From contig NZ_BMIR01000016.1 in assembly GCF_014642655.1 (NCBI RefSeq), positions 1 to 64,000 of the forward strand: a stretch of DNA of 64,000 nt, written 5' to 3'. The position numbers and the translations under genes were made by a program. The notes beneath the pieces are model-generated. The model made no database searches. It saw nothing but the letters and a program-made list of their open reading frames with translations, and had not been told where the DNA came from. The DNA is from Pullulanibacillus camelliae. GTDB taxonomy: Bacteria; Bacillota; Bacilli; Bacillales; Sporolactobacillaceae. Below, one piece after another: positions 17,411-26,407 of this stretch (the stretch's first letter is position 1; every line of letters starts with the position of its first letter).

Positions 17411-18997
17411 TTGATAAAAAGGAAGAAACAAAAGCTGGGACTATTAGTTTTAGTATTGAGCCTTTTTATTTTGACAGCGCTTACCGGATGTGATTCATCA
17501 AAAAAGTCATCGAGCTCCAGCTCTGGTGATCAAGGGGCAATCAGTTATTATGTACAGTTAAATGGGAACGCGGGAGCCATCATGAAGAATTACTCGAATA
17601 TTGGCGCATATAAACAAATCGAAAAGGAAACCGGTGTAAAGGTTGACTTTCAGCACCCACCAACCGATTCCGATGATATGAATCAACAATTCAATTTAAT
17701 GATGGCTTCTGGAGATTTACCCGATGTCATTGAGTGGTATTGGAATACGGTGCCAGGCGGTGCAGAGAAATATTTAAAAAGTGGACAGATTATCAAACTC
17801 AATGACTACATCAAAAAATATGCACCGAATTTAAGCAAGGTTTTGAAGGAACATCCAGAATGGAAGAAGGAGATTTCAACAGATAGCGGTGATATTTATG
17901 GTTTCCCGTTCTTGCGTGGTGACCCCAAGCTGTTGACCTTCTTTGGCCCGATGATTAGGAAGGACTGGCTGGATAAACTGGGTCTTAAGGTTCCGACCAC
18001 AATTGATGAATGGCACACTGTTTTGAAAGCGTTTAAAACAGAGGATCCCAATGGCAATGGAAAGGCAGACGAAATTCCTTTATTGCCTGATTTAAATTCC
18101 AATGCTTTTATAGGGGCTTTTGGTATCACCCCCGGTTTTTATCAGGAGAATGGTACCGTCAAATATGGCCCGATGGAACCGGAATTTAAGGACTATCTCG
18201 CCTTAATGCATCAATGGTATAAAGAAGGATTAATCGATCCCAACTATGTCGCAACCGATACAAAATTAAGAGATGCGAATGTGACAGGAAATAAACTAGG
18301 TGCTTTTATCAGCTATGCGGGAAGTGGTATTGGCTATTACACAGGATTAATGAAGGATAAAGATCCTAAATTCAAATTAGCTGGAACACCCTATCCCACA
18401 CTTAAAAAAGGTGAGACTCCGATTGTCAGCCAAGAAGATAATGTCTATACAGGTGTAGCAGCAGTTATCACGAGTAGCAATAAACATATCAAAGATACGA
18501 TTAAATTTCTGGATTATGCTTACGGTGACAAGGGGCATATGCTGATGAACTTTGGTATAGAAGGTAAAAGCTATGACATGGATAACGGCTATCCAAAGTA
18601 TACAAAAGAAATTACAAATAATTCCAAAGGATTGCCAATGGCACAGGCACTTGCACAGTATACACGCTCTTCATGGAATGGTCCTTTTGTTCAAGATAAA
18701 CGTTATATTGAGCAATATATGCAAGATCCTGAACAAAAGGATGCGGTGAATCAATGGATGAAAGGTAAGAACGCAATCTTAATGCCACCCGTTACCCCTA
18801 CTCCAGATGAGAGTACAAAATTGGCTTCCATTTTAAATGATGTCAATACGTATAAAGATACGATGATTAATAAGTTCATCATGGGGAAAGAACCTTTATC
18901 TCACTTCGATAAGTATGTTAAAACAATGCAAGGAATGGGCATTGACAAGGCAGTCAAGATCGAGCAAGCAGCGTTAGATCGTTATAACAAGCGTTAA
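17411..18997 (+). CDS. ABC importer solute-binding lipoprotein, LplA type
   Basis: A 528-residue extracellular lipoprotein: signal peptide with lipobox LTGC (Cys27), Ser-rich linker, then a long LplA/YtcQ-type binding domain (DVIEWYWNTVPGGAEKY; DEIPLLPDLNSNAFIG). Length (500-560) is typical of this subfamily, which binds complex polysaccharide fragments such as rhamnogalacturonan or xylan aldouronates. The start is TTG 17411 behind a GGGGGAAGAG stretch. It heads an operon with permeases at 19082 and 20044, and the AraC sensor lies upstream. A hairpin between this gene and the permeases could raise its relative level. Confidence 0.9.
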   Translation: MIKRKKQKLGLLVLVLSLFILTALTGCDSSKKSSSSSSGDQGAISYYVQLNGNAGAIMKNYSNIGAYKQIEKETGVKVDFQHPPTDSDDMNQQFNLMMASGDLPDVIEWYWNTVPGGAEKYLKSGQIIKLNDYIKKYAPNLSKVLKEHPEWKKEISTDSGDIYGFPFLRGDPKLLTFFGPMIRKDWLDKLGLKVPTTIDEWHTVLKAFKTEDPNGNGKADEIPLLPDLNSNAFIGAFGITPGFYQENGTVKYGPMEPEFKDYLALMHQWYKEGLIDPNYVATDTKLRDANVTGNKLGAFISYAGSGIGYYTGLMKDKDPKFKLAGTPYPTLKKGETPIVSQEDNVYTGVAAVITSSNKHIKDTIKFLDYAYGDKGHMLMNFGIEGKSYDMDNGYPKYTKEITNNSKGLPMAQALAQYTRSSWNGPFVQDKRYIEQYMQDPEQKDAVNQWMKGKNAILMPPVTPTPDESTKLASILNDVNTYKDTMINKFIMGKEPLSHFDKYVKTMQGMGIDKAVKIEQAALDRYNKR

Positions 18998-19005
18998 AAT
19001 TCTCC

Positions 19006-19043
19006 ATTTCTCAGGCGTGCCTAAGGATGCGCACCTGAGAAAT
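19006..19043 (+). other. Intercistronic hairpin after the binding-protein gene
   Basis: ATTTCTCAGG (19006-19015) pairs with CCTGAGAAAT (19034-19043), extended by GTGC/GCGC. No T run, so more likely an mRNA-stabilising or processing element that keeps binding protein in excess over permeases than a terminator. Confidence 0.6.
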
Positions 19044-19081
19044 GCCCATGAACTTATGTATGAAGGGAGTCGATAGAAGGC

Positions 19082-20050
19082 ATGGCGTTCTTACAACCCA
19101 AAACGAAGGCAGAGCACATCCCCTTCTTGAAAAAGAAAGAGCCGTTCAGAACACGAGTAAAAAAGGACTTTAAGCGCAATAAATATATCTATCTCATGCT
19201 TGCTCCTGTCGTTGCTTATTTTGCTATTTTTCAATTTGGTCCAATTTATGGCGTGCAAATTGCCTTTAAGAATTTTACCCCTGCGGATGGGATTTGGGGG
19301 AGCCAATGGATCGGGTTCGATCAATTTACTGCATTTTTTAAAAGCTATTACTTTTGGCGGCTCATTCGCAATACACTACTTATTAGCCTTTATGAATTGA
19401 TTTTTGTCTTTCCAGCCCCCATTTTACTCGCATTACTATTAAATGAAATTCGTAATATGAAATTTAAAAGAGTCACTCAGACGTTAACCTATCTGCCCCA
19501 CTTCATTTCATTAGTCGTTGTCGTTGGTTTGCTTGTAGACTTTTTGTCTCCAAATGGGTTAGTGAATCAAATCCTGCATGCCTTTGGGGGAAAGCAAATT
19601 AATTTTCTTCAAGAGTCTGGCTGGTTCCGAACCATTTATATCAGCTCAGAAATTTGGCAGACGGTGGGATGGGGTTCCATTATTTATTTAGCCGCGATCA
19701 CTAATGTTGATCCACAGTTATACGAAGCGGCAACCATTGATGGGGCAGGGCGTTTTCGTAAAATCATTAGTGTGACGATTCCGAGTATCATGCCCACGAT
19801 CATCATTTTATTCATTCTGCAGCTAGGATCATTAATGTCGGTGGGATATCAGAAAATTATCTTAATGTATAATCCGTTAACTTATGATACGGCCGATGTA
19901 TTATCCACTTATGTTTACAGAAAAGGGATTTTGGATGCGAGCTATAGCTACAGCGCTGCTATCGGTCTCTTTGATGCTGTCATTAACTTTACCATCTTAA
20001 TCATTGCCAATAGGCTGGCAAGAAAGGCGGGTGAGACAAGCTTATGGTAA
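19082..20050 (+). CDS. ABC importer permease, LplB type
   Basis: A 322-residue membrane protein with about six helices after a charged cytoplasmic N-terminus of 30 residues, and the EAA loop YEAATIDGAGRFRKI. The N-terminal part (YIYLMLAPVVAYFAIFQFGP) is typical for LplB/YteP. Starts at ATG 19082 and overlaps the next permease by 7 bases. It works with the 17411 lipoprotein and 20044 permease; the ATPase is missing. Confidence 0.92.
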   Translation: MAFLQPKTKAEHIPFLKKKEPFRTRVKKDFKRNKYIYLMLAPVVAYFAIFQFGPIYGVQIAFKNFTPADGIWGSQWIGFDQFTAFFKSYYFWRLIRNTLLISLYELIFVFPAPILLALLLNEIRNMKFKRVTQTLTYLPHFISLVVVVGLLVDFLSPNGLVNQILHAFGGKQINFLQESGWFRTIYISSEIWQTVGWGSIIYLAAITNVDPQLYEAATIDGAGRFRKIISVTIPSIMPTIIILFILQLGSLMSVGYQKIILMYNPLTYDTADVLSTYVYRKGILDASYSYSAAIGLFDAVINFTILIIANRLARKAGETSLW

Positions 20051-20937
20051 AGAAAAGGTCTATTCATCAGGGGCCAGCGGATATTACTTTCAATATAACG
20101 AATACAATCATCATGCTCACTTTGATTATTGTCACGATCTATCCCCTTATTTACGTAGCATTTGCATCAGTGAGTGATCCGGCTCCGCTATTACAGCATC
20201 GCGGTATTCTATGGAAGCCATTTGGGTGGACATGGGATGCTTATAAGAGGGTATTTGCCAATCCTATGATTGTTATCGGCTATGGCAACACGATTTTCTA
20301 CGTCGTTGTAGGTACGGCGCTTAATATGATTCTAACAATACTGGGAGCGTATGCGCTATCAAGGCGCAAGGTCATGTGGAGTCGTCCGATCATGCTGGGA
20401 ATTGTATTTACGATGTTCTTTAGTGGCGGACTTGTTCCACGGTATTTATTAGTTCATGATTTAGGGCTTTTAGATACACGCTGGTCACTCATTTTGCCTT
20501 CCGCGATCAGTGCTTTTAACTTAATTATCATGCGGACCTCTTTTCAAGGTATTCCCCTTAGTCTAGAAGAATCAGCACGCATTGATGGGGCCAATGATTT
20601 TACGATTTTATTTCGAATCGTCTTGCCTTTGTCCCTGCCAGTTATTGCAGTCATGACCCTGTTTTATGCTGTCTATCATTGGAATTCATATTTTGATGCG
20701 TTGATTTTTATACGTGATCGCGATCTTTATCCTTTGCAGCTCGTCTTAAGGGAAATATTAGTGCAAAATGATACAAATAATTTTACAAACGGTGCCCTAG
20801 GTGGCGACCAGTATCGCATTGGGGAGACGGTCAAGTATGCCATTATAATGGTAGCCACACTTCCTATTTTATTCCTCTATCCATTCCTTCAGAAATATTT
20901 CGTGAAGGGTGTTCTGATTGGCTCTGTTAAGGAGTAG
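20044..20937 (+). CDS. ABC importer permease, LplC type
   Basis: A 297-residue inner-membrane permease with six hydrophobic segments and EAA loop LEESARIDGANDF. It shows the LplC/YtcP signature of an early ITNTIIMLTLIIVTIYPL helix and the FSGGLVPRYLL stretch. Ribosome site and ATG lie within the end of the upstream permease, indicating translational coupling. Last gene of the importer operon, followed by a T-rich terminator. Confidence 0.92.
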   Translation: MVKKRSIHQGPADITFNITNTIIMLTLIIVTIYPLIYVAFASVSDPAPLLQHRGILWKPFGWTWDAYKRVFANPMIVIGYGNTIFYVVVGTALNMILTILGAYALSRRKVMWSRPIMLGIVFTMFFSGGLVPRYLLVHDLGLLDTRWSLILPSAISAFNLIIMRTSFQGIPLSLEESARIDGANDFTILFRIVLPLSLPVIAVMTLFYAVYHWNSYFDALIFIRDRDLYPLQLVLREILVQNDTNNFTNGALGGDQYRIGETVKYAIIMVATLPILFLYPFLQKYFVKGVLIGSVKE

Positions 20938-20984
20938 GCGACCTGAGAACATCTGCTACTATATTTAAGGGCTGAAAAGTTTTA

Positions 20985-21007
20985 GAGGGGGAACTCCTCC
21001 TTTTTTT
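20985..21007 (+). terminator. Probable terminator of the Lpl-type importer operon
   Basis: Short stem GAGG (20985-20988) / CCTC (20996-20999) with a 7-base loop, followed by seven Ts. The stem is weak. Confidence 0.5.
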
Positions 21008-21014
21008 AAAGATC

Positions 21015-21482
21015 AGAAAGTATAAAATTTCTGGTCATGAGGACGGTGCGGATTTCCGTTCCAGGCAGCTCGCTTTCCGCGGGGGAGTGGTAAGCCTCCT
21101 CGCGCTGCGCGCTGCTAAGGTCTTACCGATCTCCCACTGCCCACAGGATTCTAGTCTCCGCATCATGAGTCAACGGCGCTCGAGGAACATACGATTTTAG
21201 AGTGTTCCGAATCTCGCGCCTTGCGCTCCCATCCACTTGACCAGGCAATGAAGCCTCTTTCATATTGGACGATGCTCTATACTAAGGACAAGGACCGGGC
21301 ATGTTTTTCGCCCGGTTTTTCTTATACTATCAGAATTTATAACCTCGCTGACGCTCTCAAAGGAAGATAGCATAAGTGTCACTTTGGCTTTCGCCTTCTA
21401 AGGCTTGCGGGCAACCTAAGTGTGTGATTTGCAAAAATCACATCAGGAGTCTCAGCGAAGTGGTGCAAGCCAAGTTTTCTAA
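21015..21482. repeat. Composite intergenic repeat R2+R1, copy 1
   Basis: About 468 bases that recur, roughly 90% identical by eye, at 54713-55177. The left part (R2, to about 21327) begins GAAAGTATAAAATTTCTGG, has a GC-rich region CTCGCTTTCCGCGGGGGAG with long inverted repeats (GGAGTGGTAAG / CTTACCGATCTCC) and ends in a hairpin GACCGGGCATGTTTTTCGCC. The right part (R1, 21328-21482) is the unit also found alone at 48701. Similar GC-rich repeats between genes are known in Bacillaceae. Together with the site at 21551 it fills most of the 20938-21740 gap. The ORFs read through it are not conserved between copies. Confidence 0.8.
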
Positions 21483-21550
21483 GATGAGGTCTGCTTTGAG
21501 TCACTATAATTTAAAATTTAGGTCATGATAAAGAGCTTTAGGAGTATTTA

Positions 21551-21566
21551 TATATTATATATCATT
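21551..21566. promoter_or_regulatory. Putative GntR operator, site F
   Basis: TATATTATATATCATT, 175 bases before the third importer operon. Same core as site A and 20 kb from the GntR gene. Confidence 0.5.
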
Positions 21567-21663
21567 TAAATATTCAATTTAATGATCAAGCAATGTTCAG
21601 TGCAAAAAAGGTGTTCACCATTTCTTAACTAACCATAGGGATGTGATGAATGCAATGAATATT

Positions 21664-21677
21664 TGAAAGCGCTTAAT
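21664..21677. promoter_or_regulatory. Putative CcpA cre site
   Basis: TGAAAGCGCTTAAT matches 12 of 14 cre positions, including the whole left half and central CG, between site F and the start of the third importer operon. Confidence 0.5.
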
Positions 21678-21740
21678 AAAATTGGTAAAAGGGGGCGATA
21701 GAGGTTAAGGGAACACCATTTTGATTGGAAGGAGATTGTT

Positions 21741-22661
21741 ATGCGAAGCAAACCAAATAGAACAAAAGCGCAAAGTGAAATAGCGCTGGGCACTCTGAGG
21801 CCAAAAAGGTCGTCTTTGATTTGGTATGTTTTCCTGGCTCCAGCGTTTTTAGGGATCTTATGCTTCATGGTTTATCCCATTTTAGAGTCTCTGCGTCTTA
21901 GCCTATTTAACTCTTCAGGAACAGGGGGGACATGGGCAGGGCTTGCAAACTATAAAACCGTTTTGAGCTCTAGTGAGTTTTGGCATTCCGTTTACAATAC
22001 TTTCTATATTGGTTTTTTTCAAATGATTATTACCATTCCTCTTGGCTTTATATTTGCATCAATGATCAATTCAGTAGCCTTTGCTAAAAATTTTTTCAAA
22101 GTCATCTTCTTTTTACCTAATGTGACTGCGATTGTAGCTGCAGCGATGATCTTTACCTTTGTGTTGCACCCAGATATGGGGATATTAAATTATTTTTTAG
22201 ATAAAGTGGGTCTGCCGACGCCATTGTGGCTATCTAATCCGGGAACAGCGAAGTGGGCGATTATTCTGCTTGGGGTTTGGCATTGGATTGGGTTTGTCAT
22301 CATCATTTGTTTGGCCAACCTGCAAGCGATTTCTCCAGAGCTTTATGAGGCTTCAACGATTGATGGAGCAAGCGGGTTACAGCAATGGCTTTTTATCACG
22401 ATTCCCAATATGATGGGGACATTTGCCTTTTTACTCATCACGGGCTGGATTGGTGCCCTACAAAGGTTCAATGAGGTCTACGTTATTGGCGGTCCAACAG
22501 GGAGTCCGAATCGTTCCATTCAGACGGTTGTGGCTTACATCTATGAACATGGTTTCACAGGCTTTCAATTTGGTATCGCCTCGGCGGCAACGTATGTCCT
22601 CTTTGTCATTATCCTTATTTTTACGATGTTTAATTTGAAGCTGACGAAGATGAAATTATAG
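21741..22661 (+). CDS. ABC sugar importer permease (MalF/UgpA type)
   Basis: A 306-residue membrane protein with six helices after a basic N-terminal tail and EAA loop YEASTIDGASGLQQW. ATG 21741 follows TTGGAAGGAG. First gene of a four-gene unit (two permeases, binding protein, DUF2264 protein); having permeases before the binding protein is the reverse of the other three importers here. Control by site F and a cre box is likely. Confidence 0.92.
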   Translation: MRSKPNRTKAQSEIALGTLRPKRSSLIWYVFLAPAFLGILCFMVYPILESLRLSLFNSSGTGGTWAGLANYKTVLSSSEFWHSVYNTFYIGFFQMIITIPLGFIFASMINSVAFAKNFFKVIFFLPNVTAIVAAAMIFTFVLHPDMGILNYFLDKVGLPTPLWLSNPGTAKWAIILLGVWHWIGFVIIICLANLQAISPELYEASTIDGASGLQQWLFITIPNMMGTFAFLLITGWIGALQRFNEVYVIGGPTGSPNRSIQTVVAYIYEHGFTGFQFGIASAATYVLFVIILIFTMFNLKLTKMKL

Positions 22662-22681
22662 GCTTGAAAGGAGGATAAATA

Positions 22682-23530
22682 TTGGCAGCTCTCACACAAA
22701 AGAAGGCCTTTTATATAAGCAATGCTATTAAATTTATTCTTTTATTAGTTTGTGGATTTCTTTTAATGGTGCCCTTTATTTGGATGATTAGTGTGGGGTT
22801 TAGCAGAACGGCGAATGTTCAAATGCCTTTTCCCCCTAAGCTGATACCAAAAGATCCATCCTGGTTCAATTTCAATATTGTCTTTGAAAATGGGCAAATC
22901 TTTAGAGCTTATATAAACTCAGGGATCATTACCGTGTGTTCAGTTATTTTGGGAGTTACCTCGTCGCTTTTAGGTGGCTATGCTTTTTCAAAAGGAAAAT
23001 TTAAGGGTAAAAAGGTTATGTTCTTGATTGTGTTAGGGACATTAATGATACCCATGGAGCCGCGTTTGATACCGATGTATGAGATGTTTAATAAACTCGG
23101 CATGTTAAATACCTTCTGGCCGCTCTTTCTACCTGCATTAGTGAATGGCTTTGGCATCTTTTTATGTAAACAATATTTCGATCGCCTCCCAGATAGTTTA
23201 AGAGAATCTGCACAAATGGATGGAGCCAGTGAGCTTGGCATCTTTTTCAAAATATATTTCCCTTTAACAGGACCTATTGCAGCGACGTTAGTGATCTTAA
23301 CATTTATATGGAGCTGGAATGATTTCGTTTGGCCACTGGTTGTGCTTAATGATCCTAATTTACAGACGATTCCACTGTATTTAGCGAGCTTTTCACAAGA
23401 AAACGGCACGAGCTTAGGCGGTCTAACAATGGCTCTGGCAACGGTGAGTGTCGTTCCAATCATTATTTTATATCTGTTTTTACAGCGCTTTATTATTCAG
23501 AGCATTGCTTTGAGTGGTTTAAAAGAGTAG
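22682..23530 (+). CDS. ABC sugar importer permease (MalG/UgpE type)
   Basis: A 282-residue permease with six hydrophobic helices and EAA loop RESAQMDGASELGIF. The start is TTG 22682, preceded by AAAGGAGG at good spacing; no ATG is near. Lies 20 bases after its partner permease and ahead of the binding protein at 23589. Confidence 0.91.
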   Translation: MAALTQKKAFYISNAIKFILLLVCGFLLMVPFIWMISVGFSRTANVQMPFPPKLIPKDPSWFNFNIVFENGQIFRAYINSGIITVCSVILGVTSSLLGGYAFSKGKFKGKKVMFLIVLGTLMIPMEPRLIPMYEMFNKLGMLNTFWPLFLPALVNGFGIFLCKQYFDRLPDSLRESAQMDGASELGIFFKIYFPLTGPIAATLVILTFIWSWNDFVWPLVVLNDPNLQTIPLYLASFSQENGTSLGGLTMALATVSVVPIIILYLFLQRFIIQSIALSGLKE

Positions 23531-23588
23531 TGAGAGTTTGGAAGATCACATGCTCTAATTATTTGTATCTGAAATTAAGGAGGAAACA

Positions 23589-24956
23589 GTGATGAAAACG
23601 AGCAGGAAGGCATTAGCGTCGAGCTTGGTCATGCTTCTTGTTGCTTTATATCTCTTAACAGGATGCAGCTCTTCCGAAGGGGCGACAAGTAAGAAGACTG
23701 GAAAATGGGCAGGACAGACGCTGACCGTTCAGATGATTGGCACCTTTAAAATGCAAGATTCGACCGACCCAATTACCGGCCAAAAAGTGAAAGGACTGAA
23801 TACTTTAAAGGAGGAGTTTGAAAAGCAACATCCTGGAGCCACATTGAAAATCGTGACCATGCCATGGGATGGTTATATTCAAAAGACAAAGACGATGGTC
23901 ACTGGTAACCAAGCAGATGTTTATCAAATGCCGGGTCTTGATAGCGGGTATGCGCGTGAGGGCGATTTGGAGCCTTTACAGCCTTTTATAGATAAAGATC
24001 ACTTTGATTTGAATAAGTATGTTGATAATCAAGTCGAAGGGTGGGAAACGATTGGGCCGGATGGAAAGAAAAGGATTTATGGATTGCCAGTTTTCGGTGA
24101 TACCCGATTTATTCTTTATGATAAGAAGGTGTTTAAGGATTGGGGAGTAAAGGACCTATCTGCTCATCCGACAATGAATGAAATTTTGGAAAAAGCCAAG
24201 CAAATGACAGGAAAAAATCCAAAGACAGGGAAACAAAACTACGGGGTATATTTTAGCGGAAAGTCCCCGGAATGGTTGATTGTCAATGCAGCTGAGGCGC
24301 AAAATGGCTCATGGGGAAGTGGGCAAAAATTTGATGAAATGAAGTTTAACTTTGATTCCCCTGAAATGCTGAAGGGCTTGAATTGGTTACTCGATTTATC
24401 AAAGTATGCTCCAAAAGGCATTACAAGTGACCAAGGTTCTGAAAAATGGCTAACAAAAGATAACAATATTGCGATCATGTTAAATCAAGGTCCGGGATCA
24501 TTGATTAGTAAAATAAATTCACAAGGCTTGCAGAAGCGAATAGGCATTGCTCAGGAATTTAATAATGATGAAGGGAAGGGTGGTTTATTTGCCGGCAGCC
24601 CATTTGTTATGGCGAAGAACAGTAAGCATAAGGATCTAGCCTGGGAATGGATTAAGTTTTCTTCAACGGACTTTTTCCAAAAATATTTATGGGAAGAATA
24701 TAATAGTATTCCTGTTATTAAGGATGCAAAAAAATGGAAGAGTATAAAGGATGAGAGTCAATTTATGAACCCGATCTTTGATGCACTGAGTACACCATGG
24801 ACACCGCACTACCCTTGGGTAAATGGTGAACCACGTCTTGAGCTGGAATCACAGGTTCAGGGGGCTCTAACTGGAAAAATAAGTCCTAAAGCAGCCTTAG
24901 AGAATGTCGAACAAAAGAGCAATGAGTGGGCCAAACAACAGCTTAACAATCAATGA
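23589..24956 (+). CDS. ABC importer solute-binding lipoprotein (family 1)
   Basis: A 455-residue extracellular sugar-binding lipoprotein with lipobox LLTGC (Cys26) and a family-1 fold (TMPWDGYIQKTKTMV; DVYQMPGLDSGY). It starts GTG ATG behind AAGGAGG, so either codon could be used. Third gene of the third importer. A GGGGAGAAG/CTTCTCCCC hairpin follows 5 bases after its stop. The neighbouring DUF2264 protein suggests a uronic-acid-containing ligand, which is inference. Confidence 0.91.
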   Translation: MMKTSRKALASSLVMLLVALYLLTGCSSSEGATSKKTGKWAGQTLTVQMIGTFKMQDSTDPITGQKVKGLNTLKEEFEKQHPGATLKIVTMPWDGYIQKTKTMVTGNQADVYQMPGLDSGYAREGDLEPLQPFIDKDHFDLNKYVDNQVEGWETIGPDGKKRIYGLPVFGDTRFILYDKKVFKDWGVKDLSAHPTMNEILEKAKQMTGKNPKTGKQNYGVYFSGKSPEWLIVNAAEAQNGSWGSGQKFDEMKFNFDSPEMLKGLNWLLDLSKYAPKGITSDQGSEKWLTKDNNIAIMLNQGPGSLISKINSQGLQKRIGIAQEFNNDEGKGGLFAGSPFVMAKNSKHKDLAWEWIKFSSTDFFQKYLWEEYNSIPVIKDAKKWKSIKDESQFMNPIFDALSTPWTPHYPWVNGEPRLELESQVQGALTGKISPKAALENVEQKSNEWAKQQLNNQ

Positions 24957-24961
24957 TAGGC

Positions 24962-24984
24962 GGGGAGAAGGCTTCTCCCCTTTA
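24962..24984 (+). terminator. Hairpin after the third importer
   Basis: GGGGAGAAG (24962-24970) and CTTCTCCCC (24972-24980), then TTTAT. Probably partial termination before the DUF2264 gene. Confidence 0.6.
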
Positions 24985-25046
24985 TTTGAACATGTGAAGG
25001 TAAAAGAGAGATGGGAAGAAGGCGTCATGAAAAAGGGTGATGAAAT

Positions 25047-26207
25047 ATGACTGACACTAGAGGTTTGCAAAATCATGAGTACCGTGATTATTGGGTAAAA
25101 AATATGCTTAAGATTGTATGTCCAGTGATTGAGACACTGGCTAACAGACAATTAAAGAAGCAAATGCCTGTTATGGGAAGGCGTGATCGCTCCGCTGTCG
25201 CTCACTTAGAGGCTTTTGCGCGTTCGTTAGCTGGTATGGCCCCTTGGCTTGAAAGTACATCAATGAATCATGAGGAAAACCAGACACGTGATCGACTGGC
25301 AGAATTGACCCGGGAGGCTATTGATGCGGCGACAGATCCACATTCCCCTGATTTTATGAATTTTTCTATGGGCTTTCAACCGATCGTGGATGCCGCCTTT
25401 TTTGCCCATGCATTGCTCCGAGCCCCAGAAGAGCTGTATGTCAAGCTTGAGATGAGGGTGAAACGCAATGTGATTGCTGCATTAAAAGCGACGCGTTCTA
25501 GAAAGCCTGGCTTTAATAATTGGCTTTTATTTTCTGCTATGATAGAAACCTTTTTATATTCTATAGGAGAAGACTGGGACCCCATGCGCGTGGATTTTGC
25601 TTTGAAGCAGCATGAGCAATGGTATAAGGGAGATGGAGTATATGGGGATGGACCAGAATTCCATATGGATTACTATAATAGCTTTGTGATTCACCCCATG
25701 CTTGTGGATATTATTGACACCATTGGAGAAGAATATGAGGATTGGGAACGACTGCAAGAGAGGATTATTTTGCGCGCAAAAAGATATGCGGTCATTCAAG
25801 AAAGAAGTATTTCTCCAGAGGGGACCTTCCCGGTCTTTGGAAGATCACTTGCCTATCGCTTTGGTGTCTTCCAACATTTATCTCAGATGGCGCTGCAACA
25901 TAGGCTGGAGAAGAGCATTGAACCTGCCCAAGTGCGCTGTGCTTTAACCGCCGTTATCCGTCGGATGATTGATGCACCTGGTACCTTCGATGAAAATGGC
26001 TGGTTGCGCGTGGGTTTTTGCGGTGATCAGCCTGAAATTGGTGAATTCTATATTTCTACGGGAAGTCTTTATTTATGTTCAACGGTTTTCGTAGCATTGG
26101 GCTTACATGACAGTGATCCTTTTTGGCAAGGAGAAGCGGAATGGACCGCGAAAAAGGCTTGGTCTGGACAATCCTTTTTGATTGATCAGGCATTAGCAAA
26201 AGCTTAA
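25047..26207 (+). CDS. DUF2264 family protein (possible glucuronidase-type hydrolase)
   Basis: A 386-residue cytoplasmic protein that I recognise as DUF2264, a fold of alpha/alpha toroid type; I recall that CAZy family GH154 (beta-glucuronidases) covers this family, but I cannot check that. Characteristic runs are LEAFARSLAGMAPWL near residue 48, NNWLLFSAMIETFL near 152, GDGVYGDGPEFHMDYYNSF near 190 and FPVFGRSLAYRFG near 260. Follows the third importer by 90 bases and probably acts on its cargo. The ATG at 25047 has only a weak GGGTG ribosome site. Confidence 0.75.
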   Translation: MTDTRGLQNHEYRDYWVKNMLKIVCPVIETLANRQLKKQMPVMGRRDRSAVAHLEAFARSLAGMAPWLESTSMNHEENQTRDRLAELTREAIDAATDPHSPDFMNFSMGFQPIVDAAFFAHALLRAPEELYVKLEMRVKRNVIAALKATRSRKPGFNNWLLFSAMIETFLYSIGEDWDPMRVDFALKQHEQWYKGDGVYGDGPEFHMDYYNSFVIHPMLVDIIDTIGEEYEDWERLQERIILRAKRYAVIQERSISPEGTFPVFGRSLAYRFGVFQHLSQMALQHRLEKSIEPAQVRCALTAVIRRMIDAPGTFDENGWLRVGFCGDQPEIGEFYISTGSLYLCSTVFVALGLHDSDPFWQGEAEWTAKKAWSGQSFLIDQALAKA

Positions 26208-26286
26208 GAAACAGCAGAGAATCAAAAAGCATAGCAGCTTGTTCAGAATGTCTTACAACTGTAAAATAGAGAGTATTAAGAATATA

Positions 26287-26325
26287 TTGTAACATGAAAT
26301 ATAGACTGTTATGAAAACGCTATCT
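26287..26325 (+). promoter_or_regulatory. Promoter with overlapping cre site
   Basis: TTGTAA (26287-26292), a 17-base spacer and TATGAA (26310-26315). A 13-of-14 cre match, TGAAAACGCTATCT (26312-26325), overlaps the -10 box. Likely start of the 26408-28015 unit, repressed by CcpA. Confidence 0.5.
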
Positions 26326-26407
26326 TTGGTAGATTTTAAGAAACAGTGATAGAGACTATGGGGTTTTACACTCTTAAACTCTGCTTTTATCTTAAAGGAG
26401 GTTGCTT

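Noticed and set aside
22978-23463. 161-codon reverse ORF inside the permease gene
   Set aside because: Shadow of a well-supported permease in another frame; no ribosome site or domain.
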